Assembly: GCA_031404815.1 (NCBI GenBank)
Contig: JANNIH010000134.1
Coordinates: 1 to 64,000 of the forward strand
Reading direction: 5' to 3'
DNA from: DASYKS01 sp031404815
GTDB lineage: Bacteria > Acidobacteriota > Thermoanaerobaculia > Multivoradales > UBA5704
DNA: 64,000 nucleotides
The stretch's first letter is position 1. Every line of letters starts with the position of its first letter. The notes under the pieces were generated by a model. The model had not been told where the DNA came from, made no database searches, and saw only the letters and a program-made list of their open reading frames with translations. Positions 32,893-42,487 of the stretch are shown here, in pieces. The position numbers and the translations under genes were made by a program.

Positions 32893-35204
32893 CGCCCCTT
32901 CGCCCCCACAAGTCGGTCGGAAAGATCGAACGTGGCCGCATTGTATGCGCCGTCGGTTACGCGCAACAGCAGGTAGCGGGCGCCCGCCGGAACCTCCAAA
33001 TCGAGTTCCTCGCGCCGGCCGTCCAGCAGCCCGTCCGCGGCGCGCGCCGGCCGCCACTCGCCACCGTCGATACTCAATCGGGCGTCGCGTACGGGGCTCC
33101 AGACATCTTCGACCACCGCCTGGAGGCGGGTGCCCGCCGCTTCGACCTTAAAGAGCGCGGGCGGCGAGTGGTCGACGGTGAGCGCCGGACTCACCTCGGT
33201 GACGGAGAGACCCTCCCCCGCCTCGTTGGCGTCCGCGTCGGTCGCTTCGAGGCGGAATCGGTAGAGACCGTCCGGCAGCGCGCCGACATCGAAGCTCAAA
33301 TAGACCTCGGACAGATCCGAGGCGAGCGGCAGCCAGTCGGTCCCGGAATTCCCTTGGGGGCCACCATCTTCGCCCACACCGATTCCAGCCGGACGGAAGG
33401 TGAGGGTATAGCGCAGCGGGTCGCCGTTCGGGTCGCTCGCCTTCCAGCGCAGCGACCGGTAGCCGAGCTTCCACAACGGCTTCAGCCGGCTGCCGTCGTC
33501 CATCTCTTCGGCCGGCGCGAGCGTGGTGAACAGCCCCTCTCGGTTCGGGTGCGCCGGCTCGTAGACCTGATTGGAAGGATTGAAGTTCTGCGGCACCAGA
33601 ATCTGCCCCGGCGCGAGCGCTCCGAAGGCTTCGATCTTCGGCCTCTGATTCACCTGCCGGTACGACAGCTCGACCGCGGCGAGGAGCGGCGAGCGGCGCC
33701 CGGCCCCCCCGTCACCCGAGGAGGCGACCAGCTCCGCCCGCCACTCCAGGTAGCGACCGAGCGGCGCCCCGTCCGCACCGCCGAGATCGAGCTCGTCACG
33801 GCTCGCCGCGGTGCGCCAGGGGCTCCAGGGGGACCAGGTCCGGTCCGGCATCGCGCTCGAACCGCTGCGCACCGAGAAGCGGACGGAGGTGCCGGCCGGC
33901 ACTTCACCGCGCCACCGGAGGCGCCCGAACTTGGCCGCGGCACCGGCATCGAGCACCGCCCCGGTGAAGGTGCCACGCGCTTCCAGCTCGGCGCTGGTGC
34001 GATACAACGCGGCACCGTTGGTGGTCGCGAACGTCGGCCCCCCGGCGCCCGCCACGAGCGCCACGATCTGGCGCTCGTCGGTATCTTTTTCAAGCTGCAT
34101 CCGCGCCGGTCCGCTCCCGGTGGAACGGAGGGAATAGAGCTTTCCTTCAACACCGGTCGCCACCCACAGGCGCCCCTGCCAGGAGAGATCGAACACCGTC
34201 TCGTCGGCGAAGCTGCCGACGCTCTCGGCCAGGCCGTTCGGAGCGATCGAGACCACTTCGCTCCGCGACGAACCGTCTTTCCGGCTGGCCGGCTCGGGGT
34301 CACCGATCGAGACCGTGATCACCGGCTCGCCGGGCCGGCCACCGCCCGGGGCGGCGCCGCCCGCCGCCGCACCTCCGCCGGGGGCCGCAGCCCCTGCGCG
34401 CCCGGCCTCGGGCACCAGGCTCGCCTCGGAGGCGACCAGGGCGGCGTAGATCGTGCCGTCAACGCCAAGCGCCAACGCCGTGACCTCCGGCTGGACGGCG
34501 TCGAACAGGGTGCGCACAGGGCCGGCCTTGGCGATCCGCACGATCAGCCCGTCGCCCGCGGTTCCGGCGATCACGTCGCCCCCCGCTCCGGCAGGGAGCG
34601 CGAGGAGGCTGCGGATGTGCGGATCGTCAGAGTCGTAAGCGACCTCACCCCGCCCATTGGCATCGACCCGGAACAGCTTCCCTTCCGTTCCGGTCGCGAC
34701 CAGCAGCGCGCCATCCGCGGCGCGTCGGAGCGCCCAGATGTAGGTGGCGGCCGGATCGAAGAACGGCTTGGGCTCGGCGGTCGTCTTGGCGGTGGTCGAA
34801 ATGCGGTAGACCTTGCCGTTCGGCGAGGTCCCAGCAAACAGCGTGCCGTCCGGATCGGCCCAGAGCGCGAAGATCTCCGGCTCGGGGGCGTCGAACAGCA
34901 CGGTCACCTTGCCGTCGGCGGTCACCCGCAATACCTTGCCGTCGTTGCCGGTGCCGACCGCCCAGCCGCCGGGGATCGCGACCGCCGAGAGGACGAACGG
35001 TTCGTCCAAGCCCGCCACCCGCTCCACCCGCGGCGCGAGATCGAGGAAGCCGTCGGGATCGAGCGCAACACCTAGGAGCGTGCCGGCACGAAAATCGGCA
35101 CCGGTCTGGACCTGGAAGATCCGAACCTCGGTCGCCTGGGCGAGCGCGGCGGCGAGCAGGAGTCCGGCGCCTAGTTGAGCGACCGTGGCAAACGTTCTCT
35201 TCAT
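32889..35204 (-). CDS. Exported beta-propeller-like protein
   Basis: A 771-residue protein with a signal peptide (MKRTFATVAQLGAGLLLAAA, cut near AQAT). Repeats of about 45 residues such as VGTGNDGKVLRVTADG, AGTSPNGKVYRIST, VATGTEGKLFRVDANG and VATGVEGKLYSL point to a propeller. A Gly/Ala-rich low-complexity loop interrupts it (about 275-295). The second half is beta-sandwich-like (SVRFSVRSGS, YTLTFRPAG). I prefer ATG 35,204 to an ATG at 35,216. No catalytic residues are recognised. It overlaps coaD by 4 nt and follows the S55 gene, an odd place for an exported protein. Confidence 0.8.
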   Translation of the reverse strand: MKRTFATVAQLGAGLLLAAALAQATEVRIFQVQTGADFRAGTLLGVALDPDGFLDLAPRVERVAGLDEPFVLSAVAIPGGWAVGTGNDGKVLRVTADGKVTVLFDAPEPEIFALWADPDGTLFAGTSPNGKVYRISTTAKTTAEPKPFFDPAATYIWALRRAADGALLVATGTEGKLFRVDANGRGEVAYDSDDPHIRSLLALPAGAGGDVIAGTAGDGLIVRIAKAGPVRTLFDAVQPEVTALALGVDGTIYAALVASEASLVPEAGRAGAAAPGGGAAAGGAAPGGGRPGEPVITVSIGDPEPASRKDGSSRSEVVSIAPNGLAESVGSFADETVFDLSWQGRLWVATGVEGKLYSLRSTGSGPARMQLEKDTDERQIVALVAGAGGPTFATTNGAALYRTSAELEARGTFTGAVLDAGAAAKFGRLRWRGEVPAGTSVRFSVRSGSSAMPDRTWSPWSPWRTAASRDELDLGGADGAPLGRYLEWRAELVASSGDGGAGRRSPLLAAVELSYRQVNQRPKIEAFGALAPGQILVPQNFNPSNQVYEPAHPNREGLFTTLAPAEEMDDGSRLKPLWKLGYRSLRWKASDPNGDPLRYTLTFRPAGIGVGEDGGPQGNSGTDWLPLASDLSEVYLSFDVGALPDGLYRFRLEATDADANEAGEGLSVTEVSPALTVDHSPPALFKVEAAGTRLQAVVEDVWSPVRDARLSIDGGEWRPARAADGLLDGRREELDLEVPAGARYLLLRVTDGAYNAATFDLSDRLVGAKGR

Positions 35205-35222
35205 CTCTCTCTCCAAGGGTTC

Positions 35223-37193
35223 CTAACGATGGGCGGAGGCGACCGGATCGGTGGATGTCGGGTGCGCGGGGTGCCTCGGGAGCGTCGCGATGTCGAGAGC
35301 GGCGTCAGCGCCCTCAACCCCTTCTGCGGCGGGCATCGGTCCACCACCCGGCGCGCGCACTTCGAGATCGAGGCGCACCAGGCCGGCGGCCGGCGCGTCG
35401 AGCGGGAGTACTCCGCGGGCGACGATCGCCCCGGAGATCGGCGTACCGAGCCCGCCGCCACCGGCTCCCCAGAGCGAACGGACGCTGCCCGGCAGTTGCG
35501 GCATAGCGACCCCGCCGGCGGCGATCCCGGGGCGGGCGAGCGAGACGAGCGCCGTCAGCTCGCGGCGCGAGTGGAACGACCCGAGCTGCGCGAGCGCCTG
35601 GTCGAGCGTCTCCGGATTCGACGGTTCGAGCTGCAACCGCACGCCGTCGAGACTCGCGCCATCCCCCACCCAGACCGTGTAGCGCCCAGGGGCGAGATCG
35701 CGCGGCAAGGCGACGTCGAGCGCCCGCCGTGTGGTCGCTCCGCGGTAGGTGCGCAGATCGACCAGCAGCCGAACCGACGCGCCCGGCCGGACCACCGTCC
35801 GCTCCGCATACGCACCGTCGATCGAGAGGCCGCGCGGCGCGCTCGCCTGGTCGAGTGTGATCTCGACCCTCAAGAGGTGGAGCCGTTCGAGGTCGTTCTG
35901 CGCCAGGTACGAAGCGATCGCGAGCAGGTAGGACACCGCCTCGTTGGTCGAGTTGTCGCCATCGAAACTCTGGGCGATCAAAAGATCGCCGCGCCCCGCG
36001 AGCTCAAACCGGGCGGAAAGGTCGATCGATTGGCCACCCGCGGTCCGGCTCGCGGCCTCCAGACTCGCGAGCGCAGCGGTGCCGACCATCCCCGCCACCA
36101 AATCGGGGACATCGGCGATGCGCATCGAGTAGTCGCGCTCGCGCTCGCCCCGGACCTTGACCGAGATCGGAAACATCGGCGCCACCGCGCCGATCCGGCC
36201 CGCGATGCCCGAGCGGCGATCCTGCTCGATCGCGCCGACGATCGGGCCGATGTTGGCGATCTTGAACGAGTTGTACTGGTTCGACAGGATGGTCACCACC
36301 TCGGCCGGTGCCATCGGGATCAGGACCGGTCCGGCGCCGAGAAACGCATGGCCGAACGCGAGCAGCGAATCGCCCCCCCGATCGGTCACCGTGCCGGTCG
36401 CACCGAGGCGGAAATCGCCGTCCAGAATCACTCCAGACACCGCGCCGCCGGGCACCAGGTCGGCGATTCCGAGCACCGGACCGTCCACCTCATCCCCGGC
36501 GCCACCCACGCCGTCCGCCCGCCCGGCGAGCGCCAAGGCGGTCGAACCGAAACCTTGCCGCAGAGCGCCGAGCGTGCGCTCGCCAAACCCGCTCGCCGAC
36601 CAGACCAGGGCGCCCTTCCCCTCGGCACCCGCGGGCGAGAACCGCGCACTGAGCGCCGCCAGCTCGGTCGCGAGGAGATCCGCCGGGATCCGCCGGGCGA
36701 GCAGGTCGGCGAGCGGCACGATCGGCCGGCCCGACGAGAGGCTTGCGGCAGCCTCACCGCCTGCTGGGGCTCCGCCCTCCCCGACCCGGCGCATCGCCGC
36801 GATCGGCGTCACCCCACCGATCGCCTCGTTCGAGAACGGCCAGCCGAACGCCACCGCACCGAGCAGGCGCCCGTCGAAGTAGACCGGGCTGCCGCTCATC
36901 CCGGCGGCGACTCCGCTTTTCTCCAACCCATGCCCGGTGAGCTTGACCAGGACGAAGCTCAAACCCGGCGCGAGGTTCCTCATCACGCCTACGACCTCGA
37001 CCTCGAAGCGCTCCGGAACGGTCCCTTCAAAGACCGTGATGCCGTACCCTTTCTGGCCGACCCGCACTTCGTCGACCGAGATCGATGGGGCGGTAAACGG
37101 CGAGAGGGACGGAGCGCCCGCCGCGGGCGATTGACAGGGCAGGGCGCAACAGAGGAGCGCGAGCGCGGTGCGGTACCAGATTCTCGGATTCAT
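35223..37193 (-). CDS. SpoIVB/S55-like serine peptidase-domain protein
   Basis: A 656-residue exported protein. The signal peptide is at 1-25 (LALLCCALPCQSPAAG). It has a SpoIVB S55 domain: DEVRVGQKGYGITVFEGT near 41-58 and GMSGSPVYFDGRLLGAVAFG with the nucleophile Ser100. Residues after about 250 hold beta-rich regions (LAFGHAFLGAGPVLIPMAPA). In sporulators SpoIVB activates an intramembrane protease; here no sporulation genes are seen, so envelope quality control or signalling is more likely. ATG 37,193 overlaps the tsaC stop by 4 nt. Confidence 0.82.
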   Translation of the reverse strand: MNPRIWYRTALALLCCALPCQSPAAGAPSLSPFTAPSISVDEVRVGQKGYGITVFEGTVPERFEVEVVGVMRNLAPGLSFVLVKLTGHGLEKSGVAAGMSGSPVYFDGRLLGAVAFGWPFSNEAIGGVTPIAAMRRVGEGGAPAGGEAAASLSSGRPIVPLADLLARRIPADLLATELAALSARFSPAGAEGKGALVWSASGFGERTLGALRQGFGSTALALAGRADGVGGAGDEVDGPVLGIADLVPGGAVSGVILDGDFRLGATGTVTDRGGDSLLAFGHAFLGAGPVLIPMAPAEVVTILSNQYNSFKIANIGPIVGAIEQDRRSGIAGRIGAVAPMFPISVKVRGERERDYSMRIADVPDLVAGMVGTAALASLEAASRTAGGQSIDLSARFELAGRGDLLIAQSFDGDNSTNEAVSYLLAIASYLAQNDLERLHLLRVEITLDQASAPRGLSIDGAYAERTVVRPGASVRLLVDLRTYRGATTRRALDVALPRDLAPGRYTVWVGDGASLDGVRLQLEPSNPETLDQALAQLGSFHSRRELTALVSLARPGIAAGGVAMPQLPGSVRSLWGAGGGGLGTPISGAIVARGVLPLDAPAAGLVRLDLEVRAPGGGPMPAAEGVEGADAALDIATLPRHPAHPTSTDPVASAHR

Positions 37194-37891
37194 GCCTCTC
37201 CTCTCGAAGGTGTTGGGGGCCAAACATCGAACAGGCGCTCGGCGGGGAACGGGCCGGAGCGGAGAATGCGGATCTCTCCTCCCTCCCACGCGATGAGCGT
37301 CGAAGGCGGACCGCCGGGGGCGTGCCCCGCCACCACCGCGGTATCCAAGATCCCGGCCGCGCCGAGCAGCGCCGCCACCTCGTCGGCGAGGAGCAGCGGC
37401 GGCTCGCCGGTTCGATTGGCGCTGGTCGCGGTGAGCGGTCCGACCGCCGCGAGCAGCGCGCAGAGGTCGGGATGATCCGGAATCCGCACCGCGAGCGTCC
37501 GCCGCCCGAGCGCCGCGGCCGGCGCGGCACCCTCTCTGAGCGGTAGCACCGCGGAGAGCGGCGCCGGCCAGATCCGGGCGAGCCGACCCACCCGCTCTGA
37601 GTCGGGGTCGATCCCGAGCGCTCTGAGCTGCTCGAGGTCTGCCACCACCACCGGCAAGGGCTTCCGCTCCGAGTCCGATTCGTCACCGTGCGAGCCGGAG
37701 TGCGAATCGATTCGGCGCTTGATCCGCTCGACCGCCGCCACCCCGTCCGCGCAGTTCGGATCGGCGCCCAGGCCATAGCTCGATTCGGTCGGGAACGCGA
37801 TCACTCCGCCGCGCGCGTAAAGCGCCCGGAGCAGCTCGATCGGATCGCCGGAACGCCACCGCAACGGCGCTCCGGAACGGGCCTCGGTCAC
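37190..37891 (-). CDS. tsaC: L-threonylcarbamoyladenylate synthase
   Basis: A 233-residue YrdC/Sua5-type protein making threonylcarbamoyl-AMP for the t6A modification of tRNA. Motifs are VIAFPTESSYGLGADP, the KxR helix (RIKRRID), PLPVVVADLEQL, WPAPLSAVLPL and LTATSANRTGEPP. It is YrdC-length, without the C-terminal Sua5 domain. Residues 64-75 form a short Ser/Asp-rich insertion. It is sandwiched between recN and the S55 gene with 4-nt overlaps on both sides. Confidence 0.92.
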   Translation of the reverse strand: MTEARSGAPLRWRSGDPIELLRALYARGGVIAFPTESSYGLGADPNCADGVAAVERIKRRIDSHSGSHGDESDSERKPLPVVVADLEQLRALGIDPDSERVGRLARIWPAPLSAVLPLREGAAPAAALGRRTLAVRIPDHPDLCALLAAVGPLTATSANRTGEPPLLLADEVAALLGAAGILDTAVVAGHAPGGPPSTLIAWEGGEIRILRSGPFPAERLFDVWPPTPSRGEA

Positions 37892-39603
37892 CGCCGCGCC
37901 GCTCCGACGATCAGTTCGCGGGCGTGGGAGAGCGACAGCTCAGTCACCTTCGAGCCCGCGAGCATGCGCGCCACCTCTTCGACCCGCCCCGGCTCATCGA
38001 GCGCCTCGACCGCCACGCGGGTGCGACCACCGGTCACCTTTTTGGCCACCCGATAGTGATGATCGGCGGCGCTCGCGACCTGCGGCAGGTGGGTGACCGC
38101 CAGGATCTGCCCGCCGCTCGCCAGCCGTTGCAGTTTCTCGCCCAGGGCGGCGGCTTCGGCGCCGCCGATCCCGGCATCCACCTCGTCGAACACCAGGGTC
38201 GCTTCCGATCCTTCGCTCTTGGCCGCCAGTTGGAGCGCGAGGAAAAGCCGCGACAGCTCGCCGCCCGAGGCGATCCGGGCGAGCGGCCGCGGCTCTTCCC
38301 CCGGGTTGGGTGCGAAGAGGAAGACCACCTGGTCGATCCCTTCCCGCCCGGGCTCGACCTCGACGCCATCGATCGTGAGCGGGCCACCGGCGCGCTTGCG
38401 CCGCTCGAGCGCGATCTCGAGCCGCGCCTTGGCGAGCCCCAGGTCTTGGCATTCGGCCACAATCCGAGTCACCAACTCGCGCCCCCAGGCGCGCCGCCGT
38501 TCGGACAGCGCGAGCGCCTCTTCCCGGTAGGCGCCGAGCGCCTCTTCGACCCGAACGAACAGATCGGTGCGGTCCGCCGCATCGGAATCGAGCTCGGCGA
38601 GCTCCTCTTCGATCCCCGCGCGATAGGCGAGCACAGCGACCACCGAACCGCCGAAGCGCCGGCCGAGCCGCTCGACCAGCGCCAGCCGCTCTTCGACCGC
38701 ATCGAGCCGCGCCGGATCGGCCTCCGACCCGTCCAGATGGTGCGCGAGGGTCTGCGCGAGATCGGCGAGCCGCACCTCGATCTCTTCGAGGTCGGCCACC
38801 CACGCCGCCGCCGCGCTCGGCTGCCAATCGGCGATCCCGGCGAGCAGCTCGCGCGCCCGGCCGAGCCGCTCGACCGCCGAGCCTTCGTCTTCAGACAAGG
38901 TCGCCTGCGAAGCGCCGAGCGCGCGGGTGATCGCATCGGCGTGGCGCAGCCCCTCGCGCTCGACGCGCAAACTCTCGTCCTCGCCGGCCACCAGCCGCGC
39001 CAAGTCGATCTCCTCGGCATGAAACCGGAGCAGGTCGAGCCGCTCGCGGCGCGCCTTCTGGTCGCCGCTCGCGCGCTCCAAGCGCTCGGCCAGGCGCGCC
39101 CATCGTTCATACGCTTCGGCCACCCGGCCGAGCCGCCGCTCGGCATCCGCGCCGCCGCTCCGGTCGAGCCACCAGCGTTGCAGGTCGGGGGTGGTGAGGC
39201 CCAGCTCTTCGCGTTGGCCATGGATGCGCAGGACGAGCGGCGCGAGATCGACGAGCAGCCGCAGGGTCGCCGGCTGGTCGTTCACGAACACCCGATTGCG
39301 GCCGTTCTTGGCGATCTCGCGGCGGATCAGCAGCTCGTCCCCCAGCGGAGAGAGCCCGGCCTCGTCGAGCACCCGGCGCCAGGCGTCACCGCGCGGAGTG
39401 AACACCCCGGCGACGCTCAAGCCCTCGGCACCGCTCCGGATCATCTCGGCCGAAGCGCGCGCCCCGGCCAGCAGGGAGAGCGAATCGACGACGATCGACT
39501 TGCCCGCGCCGGTCTCACCCGACAGCACGGCGAAACCGGCCCCCAGCTCGATCGTCGCGCTCTCGATCACCGCCAGATTGCGGACATGGAGCTCCCGGAG
39601 CAC
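37888..39603 (-). CDS. recN: DNA repair protein RecN
   Basis: A 571-residue SMC-like ATPase that acts at DNA double-strand breaks. The N-terminal ATPase half has NLAVIESATIELGAGF and Walker A GETGAGKSIVVDSL. The middle is a coiled coil (about 150-350) with a loop. The C-terminal half has the signature ASGGELSRLFLALQL, Walker B LVFDEVDAGIGG and the H-loop AVTHLPQVA. Length is normal. It follows a YkgJ-type gene by 9 bp and overlaps tsaC by 4 nt. Confidence 0.96.
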   Translation of the reverse strand: MLRELHVRNLAVIESATIELGAGFAVLSGETGAGKSIVVDSLSLLAGARASAEMIRSGAEGLSVAGVFTPRGDAWRRVLDEAGLSPLGDELLIRREIAKNGRNRVFVNDQPATLRLLVDLAPLVLRIHGQREELGLTTPDLQRWWLDRSGGADAERRLGRVAEAYERWARLAERLERASGDQKARRERLDLLRFHAEEIDLARLVAGEDESLRVEREGLRHADAITRALGASQATLSEDEGSAVERLGRARELLAGIADWQPSAAAAWVADLEEIEVRLADLAQTLAHHLDGSEADPARLDAVEERLALVERLGRRFGGSVVAVLAYRAGIEEELAELDSDAADRTDLFVRVEEALGAYREEALALSERRRAWGRELVTRIVAECQDLGLAKARLEIALERRKRAGGPLTIDGVEVEPGREGIDQVVFLFAPNPGEEPRPLARIASGGELSRLFLALQLAAKSEGSEATLVFDEVDAGIGGAEAAALGEKLQRLASGGQILAVTHLPQVASAADHHYRVAKKVTGGRTRVAVEALDEPGRVEEVARMLAGSKVTELSLSHARELIVGAARR

Positions 39604-39612
39604 GCCTCTCCC

Positions 39613-40005
39613 CTACTCTTTCGCGGCGTCCGACGGGGGATGGTTGAACGTGCTCGGCACGTGATCCGGGTCGCCTTGAGCGCGCCGCTCGAAGCTCAAG
39701 AAATCGTAGTAGCCGCAGCGCCCATCACCCGGATAGGTACGGCAGATCGACGGCCGGGCGTGGTAGATCGAGCAGCGGCGGGTGGTGCGGTCGAGGAACC
39801 GGCAGGCCGAGCCGTAGATCGGATCGGGCGTGTGGCGGAGGATCAGCTCGCCCGGCTCTTCGCCCCGGCGCACGAACTTCCGCCGCGCGGTCCCTTGCGA
39901 GACGCCGAAATGGCTCGCCAGCCGCGCGAGATCGCTCGCCTCGACCTGAATGCGCGGGTAGGAACAGCAGTACGAAGGGCAGCGATCGCAGTTGTAGAAC
40001 GGCAC
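39613..40005 (-). CDS. YkgJ-family cysteine-cluster protein
   Basis: A 130-residue protein with an eight-cysteine pattern: CDRCPSYCCSYPRI at the N-terminus (four Cys), CRFLDRTTRRCSIYHARPSI (two Cys) and CRTYPGDGRCGYYD (two). The family (zinc/iron-chelating, UPF0153) binds a metal or Fe-S cluster. Some relatives are linked to tRNA or flagellar modification; no function can be assigned here. It is the likely first gene of the recN operon. Confidence 0.88.
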   Translation of the reverse strand: MPFYNCDRCPSYCCSYPRIQVEASDLARLASHFGVSQGTARRKFVRRGEEPGELILRHTPDPIYGSACRFLDRTTRRCSIYHARPSICRTYPGDGRCGYYDFLSFERRAQGDPDHVPSTFNHPPSDAAKE

Positions 40006-40096
40006 CGGGTCCTCCCAGAGGCGGAGATTCTATCCCGGCGCGGAGGGGTTGGCGAAAATCTAGAGGCCCGATCCACGGAAACCGCAGGGGCCGGTT

Positions 40097-41110
40097 CTAA
40101 GCGCCTGCGGTGGGCGCTTCCGGGTGGTGCACGCTCACCCGCCCGCGGCCGGCACGCTTGGAATCGAACAGCGCCCCGTCCGCCGCTTCGAACAGCTGCT
40201 GCGGCGCGCGCATCGACGGATCGAGCTCGGCGACCCCGAACGAGCAGGAGACGTCGATCTTGTAATCCTCGTAGCGGTAGTCGAGCTCGAGCACCCGCTC
40301 GCACAGCTTGCGCGCGAGCGTCTCGGCCCCTTCGAGCGCGGTCTCCGGCGCGAGGATCGCGAACTCGTCGCCCCCTACCCGGGCGAAGATCTGCTCCGGC
40401 CGCACCACCTCGCGCACCAAGCTCGCGAGCTGTTTGAGCACGAAGTCGCCACACAGGTGGCCGTAGGAGTCGTTCACCTGTTTGAACTCGTCGATGTCGA
40501 ACGCGATCAGCGCCAAAGGGCGGCGATGGCGCAGCGCGCGGGCGAACTCGCGCTGCAATTCCTCGTCGTACTTCCGCTTGTTGTAGATCTCGGTCAGACC
40601 GTCGCGCATCACCAGGTCATAGATCGCCTCGTGGTAGGCGTGCTCCGGATCGCGCTCGTGGAGGAACTTGAAGTGGACCGCCGCGGTCTGGAACCGGTCG
40701 CCGCTCTGGAGCGGTGCCTGACCGGTGATTCGCCGACCGTTCACGTACGAGCCGTTGGTGCTGCCGAGATCCTCGATCGTCACCCGGTGCCCGAAATAGC
40801 GCAGGCGCGCATGGGTTCGCGAGATCGACAGGACCTCAGGCAGGCTGATCCCGGTGGCGGCGCTCCTGCCGATCTCCAGGGTGGTCCCCGGCGACAGCCG
40901 AAAGCGCGAACCGAGGCGCTGATTTTCCGGGTGGGCGATCAGGATGATGCCGGCCTCGACCTCGACCGCAGCGGCCTCCTGCTCCAGCCCTTTCGAAGAG
41001 GTGCTGATCGACGCGGTCATTCCGCTCTCGGAGAACGGAGTGAGGTCGATGTTGTCGGTGTCCGCATCGCGGACAGCACCGAACGAACCCGAATTACGGG
41101 AGGAGGTCAT
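40097..41110 (-). CDS. FHA domain fused to a GGDEF diguanylate cyclase
   Basis: A 337-residue cytoplasmic protein. The N-terminal roughly 50 residues are disordered. An FHA phosphothreonine-binding domain spans about 57-150 (GRSAATGISLPEVLSISRTH; GSTNGSYVNGRRI). A GGDEF domain spans about 170-325, with the intact active site GGDEF at 246-250 (FARVGGDEFAIL) and DIDEFKQVNDSYGHLCGD. The usual RxxD inhibitory site five residues before GGDEF is not evident. It should make cyclic-di-GMP under the control of a phosphoprotein. It is divergent from the exported-protein gene, with 209 bp between. Confidence 0.92.
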   Translation of the reverse strand: MTSSRNSGSFGAVRDADTDNIDLTPFSESGMTASISTSSKGLEQEAAAVEVEAGIILIAHPENQRLGSRFRLSPGTTLEIGRSAATGISLPEVLSISRTHARLRYFGHRVTIEDLGSTNGSYVNGRRITGQAPLQSGDRFQTAAVHFKFLHERDPEHAYHEAIYDLVMRDGLTEIYNKRKYDEELQREFARALRHRRPLALIAFDIDEFKQVNDSYGHLCGDFVLKQLASLVREVVRPEQIFARVGGDEFAILAPETALEGAETLARKLCERVLELDYRYEDYKIDVSCSFGVAELDPSMRAPQQLFEAADGALFDSKRAGRGRVSVHHPEAPTAGA

Positions 41111-41319
41111 AGCGGAAATGTCGCAGCGTGGTTGCCGTCGCCGACTCTTTCTGGGTGCCCGATCTTATCTAAAGCCTAGCATCGGAAGGAGGAGAGCGTC
41201 AACGCGGCGCGCGGCGTGCTGCGGCGTGCGCCCAGAGACCGACGGGCCAGCCAGTTGTTGTAACGTCAAAAGGCAGGCCCACGCCCAAGACCCATGAACA
41301 GCTTCGCGAAAGGAATCCC

Positions 41320-42372
41320 ATGTCCCGACGTTCGCGCACGACCCCGATCTTCCTCCTTCTGCTCCTGACCTGTGCAGTCCCCACCCTGGCGGTGCCGGGG
41401 GCGACCGACCGGGTGCCGGCGGCAAGCCTGCTGGTCCCCTTCTTCGAGACCGGAATCAACTCCGGAACCGAGCCGCACGACACCCTCCTGGTGGTCACCA
41501 ACTGGCTGTTCGCGACCGAGACGTTCCACTACCACGTCTGGGACATCGACGGAAATGTCACCGCGCTCAACGGCAACGTCACGCTCGGCAACCTCGGCTC
41601 GTGGACCGCCGCGATGCGCAATTTGATCAATGCCGCGAGCCCGGCGGTGCGGGCGCAGCTGACCGATGGCGCCTTCTACCGCGGCTTCGTGACGATCGAC
41701 GTGGTGACCGCCGCGACGGCTCTCAACCCGCGGCAGGTGGGCTACCCCTTTTCGCAAGCCAACGCCCTCGAAGGCTTTACCTACTACACCCGGCTCTCCC
41801 AGGGCTCGGCCAATGGCTTGGCGATGGTACCTCTCGAGGCGATACCAAATACCGCAAACGGTCTCCTGCGCGGGTTCTATCGCTCGAGCGATCTGCGGGA
41901 AGAAATCGACACGAACGCCCGCACGTGCGCTCAAGGGCTCGCAATCGGCGCCACCTGCCCGGCGGCGACTGATAGCGATACCATCGACCGCTTTCATCTG
42001 CGGATCTTCCGCTCGACGCCACTCAACGGCAACAGCCGGGCCGTCATCTTCACCTGGACTCTCGGTCGGACGGGTGGGCCCTCGGTGATTTGCGACGACC
42101 CGGCGTCCAACTGCCCCTCGTCCTATGGCTTCCGCCAGTACGACGAGAGCGGCGCCATCATCCAGGACACCACGTTTCGCCTCAACCACGTGGTCAACGT
42201 GATCGCCGACTCTCGGATCATCGGAGACCAGGCGGGCTGGATTTCGGTGCTCAACGTCCCGAGCGCTTTCAACGATACCCAGGCCTACGCCTTTTCGTTC
42301 AACTCGGCCTTCCCCGCCGGCAACGTCAACCTGACCTGGGATGCGATCTTCGAGGGGTATATCGTGCCGTAG
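41320..42372 (+). CDS. Exported hypothetical protein
   Basis: A 350-residue protein with a signal peptide (TPIFLLLLLTCAVPTLAV, cut near 24-27). The body is beta-rich with DTLLVVTNWLFATETFHYHV near residues 55-74, and four Cys in two pairs (CAQGLAIGATC, CDDPASNC). No family or enzyme motif is recognised. It could be a secreted matrix or surface protein. It is monocistronic, 116 bp before an Asp-box lipoprotein. Confidence 0.7.
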   Translation: MSRRSRTTPIFLLLLLTCAVPTLAVPGATDRVPAASLLVPFFETGINSGTEPHDTLLVVTNWLFATETFHYHVWDIDGNVTALNGNVTLGNLGSWTAAMRNLINAASPAVRAQLTDGAFYRGFVTIDVVTAATALNPRQVGYPFSQANALEGFTYYTRLSQGSANGLAMVPLEAIPNTANGLLRGFYRSSDLREEIDTNARTCAQGLAIGATCPAATDSDTIDRFHLRIFRSTPLNGNSRAVIFTWTLGRTGGPSVICDDPASNCPSSYGFRQYDESGAIIQDTTFRLNHVVNVIADSRIIGDQAGWISVLNVPSAFNDTQAYAFSFNSAFPAGNVNLTWDAIFEGYIVP

Positions 42373-42487
42373 ACTTGGGCGAGCGTTGAAGGACCATCGC
42401 ATCCCTCGTCGACCACCCTGGTCATCAACGGTGAAAACGGGTGGGGCCCGGTGGGCAACCAAAATGGGCCAAAAAGGGGATCCACCC

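Noticed and set aside
35175..37475. A 766-codon plus-strand frame
   Set aside because: Antisense to the S55 and tsaC genes, low-complexity Arg-rich composition, no motif.
37924..40437. An 837-codon plus-strand frame
   Set aside because: Antisense to recN and its neighbours; composition is that of a shadow frame.
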